Assembly (NCBI RefSeq): GCF_020567375.1
Contig: NZ_JAJBZM010000002.1
Span: 310,001-374,000 of the forward strand
DNA from: Janibacter melonis
Lineage (GTDB): Bacteria; Actinomycetota; Actinomycetes; Actinomycetales; Dermatophilaceae
Direction: 5' to 3'
Length of the DNA stretch: 64,000 nucleotides
Shown one piece after another: positions 60,835 through 64,000 of this stretch. The translations under genes were made by a program, and so were the position numbers. Under the pieces are notes generated by a model, which saw only the letters and a list, made by a program, of their open reading frames with translations, was not told the origin of the DNA and did no database searches. Numbering within the stretch: the first letter of the stretch is position 1; every line of letters begins with the position of its first letter.

Positions 60835-62256
60835 GTGCCCGGAGCAGCCTTCTTCGACCTCGACCGCACCCTGCTGCGCCGTGCCTCCGGGCCGGCCCTG
60901 TCCGAGGCGATGCGCGAGACGGGCGTGACGTCGGCGGCGCTGCCGCTCGAGCGGGCGATCTTCGGCTACTTCGACCTCTTCGGCGAGACCCTCGGCTCGA
61001 TCGCGCTCGCCCGCCAGGGCGGGCTGCTCGTGCGCGGCCGGGCCGCCGACGCCTTCGACGAGGCCGCGGAGGTCGCCGCCGACCGGCTCGCCGAGCGGGT
61101 CGAGCCCTTCGCCCGGCTGCTCCTCGACGAGCACCGCCGGGCGGGCCGGCCCGTCGTCCTGGCGACGACGACGCCCGAGCACCTCATCCGCCCCTTCGCC
61201 CGCCGGCTCGGGCTCGACGACGTCATCGGCACCCGCTTCGAGGTGCGGGACGGGCGCTTCACCGGGGCGCTCGACGGCCCCTTCGTGTGGTCGCGGGGCA
61301 AGCTCGCCGCGGTCCGCGCCTGGGCCGACGAGCACGACGTCGACCTCGCCGACTCCTACGCCTACTCCGACTCGGTCTACGACCTGCCGCTCCTGCACGC
61401 CGTCGGCGAGCCCGGCGCGGTCAACCCCGACCCCCGGCTCCTCGGCGTCGCGATCGCCCGCCGCTGGCCGGTGCTGCACTTCGACACCTCGCCCGGTGTC
61501 GTCAAGGTCCCGGTCGTCGGGCTCGAGGTGCAGCAGGTCGCCATGGCGGTCGCGCGCCCCGAGCTCATCCCCTACGCCCGCTTCGAGGTCGAGGGGGTCG
61601 AGCACCTGCCCCAGACGGGCGGGACCATCCTCGTGGGCAACCACCGCAGCTACTTCGACTTCACGACGATGCTCGTCGCGATGCGTCAGGCCGGGCGCAC
61701 GGGTCGCTTCCTGGGCAAGAAGGAGATCTTCGACGTGCCCGTGCTCGGCCAGGTGATGACCGCGCTCGGCGGCATCCGGGTCGACCGCCAGGGTGACGAC
61801 GACGAGCGCGACGACCCGCTCGTGCCCGCCGCTCGGGCCATCGCCGGCGGCGAGCTCGTCGCGATCCTGCCCGAGGGGACGATCCCGCGCGGCCCCGACT
61901 TCTTCGACCCCGTCCTGCGCGGCAAGCCCGGCGCAGCCCGGCTCGCCGCGCTCACCCGCGCACCGGTCGTCCCCTTCGCCCTCAGCGGTACCGAGCAGGT
62001 GTGGCCGCGCTCGGCCCGGCTGCCCGACGTGCTCGCGCTGCGCCGCCCGCCGACGGTGCGGGTCCGCTTCGGCCCACCGGTGGAGCTCAAGCACCGCAGC
62101 GAGGCCCGCGACACCGACCGCATCATGGCCGCCATCGCCGACCTGCTCCCCGACGAGCTGCGCGAGCCGCGCCGACCGACCCTCGCCGAGCTCGCCCGCA
62201 CCTACCCCGACGGCGTCGTGCCGGACGAGGACCGGGCCTTCGCGGTCGACGGCTAG
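60835..62256 (+). CDS. HAD-IB phosphatase fused to 1-acylglycerol-3-phosphate acyltransferase
   Basis: A 473-residue fusion. Residues 1-210 are a HAD-IB phosphatase (nucleophile FFDLDRTLLRR, TTTPEHLIRP, YSDSVYDLPLL). Residues about 245-473 are a PlsC acyltransferase (NHRSYFDFT as HX4D, GGIRVDR, LPEGTIPRG, and P-rich end). Such fusions occur in actinobacteria and would act on phospholipid precursors (lysophosphatidate to phosphatidate). The GTG at 60835 is chosen by promoter spacing and because homology begins there. Confidence 0.9.
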   Translation: MPGAAFFDLDRTLLRRASGPALSEAMRETGVTSAALPLERAIFGYFDLFGETLGSIALARQGGLLVRGRAADAFDEAAEVAADRLAERVEPFARLLLDEHRRAGRPVVLATTTPEHLIRPFARRLGLDDVIGTRFEVRDGRFTGALDGPFVWSRGKLAAVRAWADEHDVDLADSYAYSDSVYDLPLLHAVGEPGAVNPDPRLLGVAIARRWPVLHFDTSPGVVKVPVVGLEVQQVAMAVARPELIPYARFEVEGVEHLPQTGGTILVGNHRSYFDFTTMLVAMRQAGRTGRFLGKKEIFDVPVLGQVMTALGGIRVDRQGDDDERDDPLVPAARAIAGGELVAILPEGTIPRGPDFFDPVLRGKPGAARLAALTRAPVVPFALSGTEQVWPRSARLPDVLALRRPPTVRVRFGPPVELKHRSEARDTDRIMAAIADLLPDELREPRRPTLAELARTYPDGVVPDEDRAFAVDG

Positions 62257-62293
62257 CCGTCGATGCCGAGCCGGCTAGACGCAGACCGACCTC

Positions 62294-63007
62294 TCAGCCG
62301 GCCGGGTCCTGCTGCGCCATGGCATCGGCGGCCTCGTCGACGACGAGACGCATCGTCGCCTCGGCCCGCACCGCGTCACCGGACGCGATCGCCTCGGCGA
62401 TCTCGCGGTGCCACCGGATGGCCTGCGGCTCGGGGACGGCGGGCATGAGGTCGTGCTCCGTGCGACCGGCGAGGGCCTGCTCGACGAGACCGGCCATCGA
62501 GGCGAGCGCACGGTTGCCGCTCGCCTGGAGCAGCGCGGTGTGGAAGTCGACGTCGTGGGCGAGGTAGGCCCCCAGGTCCCCGGCCGGACCGGTCGCCGCC
62601 ATCCCCTCCACGGCCGCCCGCATGCGGGCGACGTGCTCGGCCTCGTCGCGCCGGGCCGCGAGTGCGGCCGCGACCGGCTCGACCCCGCGTCGCAGCTCGC
62701 TGATCTCCGCGAGCTGGCGGTGCCGGTCGGCCCCGGCGAGGCGCCAGCCGACGACGAGGGGTGACAGGGCGTCCCACTCCTGGGGCGGGCGCACGACGAG
62801 CCCGACCCGGCGACGTGCGGTGAGCACGCCGACCGACTCGAGGACCTTGACCGCCTCGCGGACCACCGTGCGGCTCACGCCGTAGCGCGCCTCGAGCTGC
62901 TCGGTCGACAGCGCGGTGCCCACGCCGAGGACGCCGCCGAGCAGGTCGGCGCCGAGGTCGCGCAGGAGCGCGACGTGCAGGTCGCGGCGCGGCGCGGGGG
63001 TGCTCAC
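62294..63007 (-). CDS. GntR-family (FadR/FCD type) transcription regulator
   Basis: A 237-residue regulator: winged helix (LEARYGVSRTVVREAVKVLES) and FCD domain (HDVDFHTALLQASGN; HREIAEAIASGDA). Start GTG at 63007 is preferred because TAGGAT lies seven bases upstream; an in-frame ATG at 63016 would overlap that hexamer. It is divergent from the GntP-type permease gene and is the obvious candidate to control it, presumably in response to a sugar acid such as gluconate. Confidence 0.9.
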   Translation of the reverse strand: MSTPAPRRDLHVALLRDLGADLLGGVLGVGTALSTEQLEARYGVSRTVVREAVKVLESVGVLTARRRVGLVVRPPQEWDALSPLVVGWRLAGADRHRQLAEISELRRGVEPVAAALAARRDEAEHVARMRAAVEGMAATGPAGDLGAYLAHDVDFHTALLQASGNRALASMAGLVEQALAGRTEHDLMPAVPEPQAIRWHREIAEAIASGDAVRAEATMRLVVDEAADAMAQQDPAG

Positions 63008-63014
63008 CCGGCGC

Positions 63015-63020
63015 ATCCTA
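63015..63020 (-). promoter_or_regulatory. -10 element of the GntR gene
   Basis: TAGGAT on the minus strand seven bases before the GTG. Confidence 0.5.
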
Positions 63021-63045
63021 GGCCTCCCGCCGACGCGTCGGCTGG

Positions 63046-63062
63046 CAATAGTCATACTTTTG
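63046..63062. promoter_or_regulatory. AT-rich candidate GntR operator
   Basis: CAATAGTCATACTTTTG contains AGT-CAT-ACT (63050-63058), a small inverted repeat in the shared promoter region of the regulator and the permease. Weak evidence on its own. Confidence 0.35.
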
Positions 63063-63163
63063 CGCCAAGATCCGTGACGTCGGACGACGTGGTTCGCGGC
63101 CTGCACGTGGTGGGCGCTGCGTGGTCCCGGGTGCACGCGCGCACCCCGACGAGAGGTCACGTC

Positions 63164-64000
63164 ATGGTCTTCGAGGACGCCCCACCGGTCGCCGCGTACG
63201 GCGCGCCGGTCATGCTGCTCATCGCGCTCGCCGCGGTGGCGCTGCTGCTCCTGCTCATCATCAAGCTGCGCATCCACGCCTTCGTCGCGCTCGTCCTCGT
63301 CAGCCTGCTGACGGCCGTCGCGACCCGCATCCCCCTCGCCGACGTGCCGTCGACCCTCCTCGACGGCTTCGGCGGCACCCTGGCCAACGTCGCCCTGCTC
63401 GTCGGGCTCGGTGTGATGATCGGTCGTCTGCTCGAGGTCACCGGCGGCGCCCAGGTGCTCGCCGACACCCTCATCGGGCGCTTCGGCGAGAAGCGGGCCC
63501 CGCTCGCCCTCGGCGTCGCGTCCTTCCTCTTCGGCCTGCCGATCTTCTTCGACGCCGGTCTCGTCGTCATGCTGCCGATCATCTTCAGCGTCGCCCGGCG
63601 CTTCGGCGGCTCGGTGCTCACCTACGCCCTGCCCGCCGCCGGCGCCTTCGCCGTGACCCACGCCTTCGTCCCGCCGCACCCCGGACCGGTCGCCGCGGCC
63701 GGTCTCGTCGGTGCCGACGTCGGCCTCGTCATCGTCTTCGGCCTGCTCATCGGCATCCCGACGTGGTTCATCGCCTGCTACCTGTGGGGCCTGTGGGCCG
63801 GGCGCCGCTTCGAGCTGCCCGTCCCCGCCGCGATGACCGTCCAGGACGACCTCGAGGCCGAGGGCGGGGTCCGCGGCCCGCTGCCGTCCTTCGGCACCGT
63901 GCTGCTCATCCTCCTGCTGCCCTTCACCCTGATCTTCCTCAACACCGGCATCTCCACCCTCGTGTCCACCGGCGCGATCGCCGAGGGCCAGGCCTGGGCC
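63164..64000 (+). CDS. GntP family gluconate permease, truncated by the window end
   Basis: The first 279 residues of a GntP/gluconate:H+ symporter-type permease; the gene runs off the window. About seven helices are seen (first APVMLLIALAAVALLLLLII); GLPIFFDAGLVVMLPI and THAFVPPHPGPVAAA are the family's conserved blocks. The ATG at 63164 is the first start after the divergent promoter region; a GAGAGG ribosome site lies upstream. With the adjacent GntR regulator it probably forms a gluconate-type uptake unit. Confidence 0.92.
   Translation, partial: MVFEDAPPVAAYGAPVMLLIALAAVALLLLLIIKLRIHAFVALVLVSLLTAVATRIPLADVPSTLLDGFGGTLANVALLVGLGVMIGRLLEVTGGAQVLADTLIGRFGEKRAPLALGVASFLFGLPIFFDAGLVVMLPIIFSVARRFGGSVLTYALPAAGAFAVTHAFVPPHPGPVAAAGLVGADVGLVIVFGLLIGIPTWFIACYLWGLWAGRRFELPVPAAMTVQDDLEAEGGVRGPLPSFGTVLLILLLPFTLIFLNTGISTLVSTGAIAEGQAWA

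Noticed and set aside
62246-62263. TCGACGGCTAGCCGTCGA palindrome at the end of the HAD-acyltransferase gene
   Set aside because: Short, overlaps the stop codon and lacks a loop; likely chance in GC-rich DNA.

Overview
The window comes from a very GC-rich, gene-dense chromosome of an actinobacterium. Evidence for this is the strong G/C preference at third codon positions, many GTG starts, operons tied by 4-base ATGA/GTGA overlaps, many apparently leaderless genes (TAnnnT hexamer 6-8 bases before the start codon), relatives of mycothiol-linked enzymes, and a DtxR/IdeR-type iron box. A Micrococcales/Intrasporangiaceae-like genome is my best guess, but the family is inference only. I saw no transposase, integrase, prophage or CRISPR array.

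Layout. 1-1266: interspersed repeat and a secreted zinc metalloprotease. 1267-10012: a recC-recB-recD operon on the minus strand. 10147-11672: DUF305/DUF3105 membrane pair and a 54-residue membrane protein. 11795-14907: plus-strand run of polyphosphate kinase 2, a luciferase-like oxidoreductase, DUF952 and an SGNH hydrolase. 15035-20877: a selenium locus (selB, selA, tRNA-Sec, selD) interrupted by a WXG100-calpain secreted-protease gene with a lipoprotein partner. 20930-21110: an anomalous G/C-only tract. 22268-29187: an OFA-type MFS carrier and a formate dehydrogenase operon (fdhA with an in-frame UGA/Sec codon and a SECIS hairpin, fdhB, NrfD anchor). 29408-33763: divergent molybdenum hydroxylase operon resembling PaoABC plus a MocA-like cytidylyltransferase. 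33862-51778: housekeeping and small genes, including fumarase, ferritin, an iron-box-controlled Cys-rich 60-residue protein, a sterol-desaturase-like enzyme and a LOG-family protein. 51880-64000: amidohydrolase, secreted endonuclease I, nucleosidase, a GntR-creatininase pair, esterase-AbgT, a cryptochrome/photolyase, a HAD-PlsC fusion, a GntR regulator and a truncated GntP permease.

How the parts work together. The window holds the whole specific apparatus for selenocysteine (SelD makes selenophosphate, SelA converts Ser-tRNA-Sec, SelB delivers it) together with a client, the FDH alpha subunit. FDH and the neighbouring hydroxylase both need molybdopterin, and the MocA-like protein probably supplies the cytosine-dinucleotide form.

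The most unusual large-scale signal is an octamer, CCCCTTCG (complement CGAAGGGG). By hand I count about 75 copies in 64 kb on both strands, inside genes and between them, where base composition predicts about five. Inverted pairs of it form several intergenic hairpins, much as DNA-uptake sequences do in Haemophilus and Neisseria. A second repeat family (GTGGTCTCGAGGCTC ... GCACCTCGACCAGCGA) lies between genes and also appears to be translated at the N-terminus of RecB.
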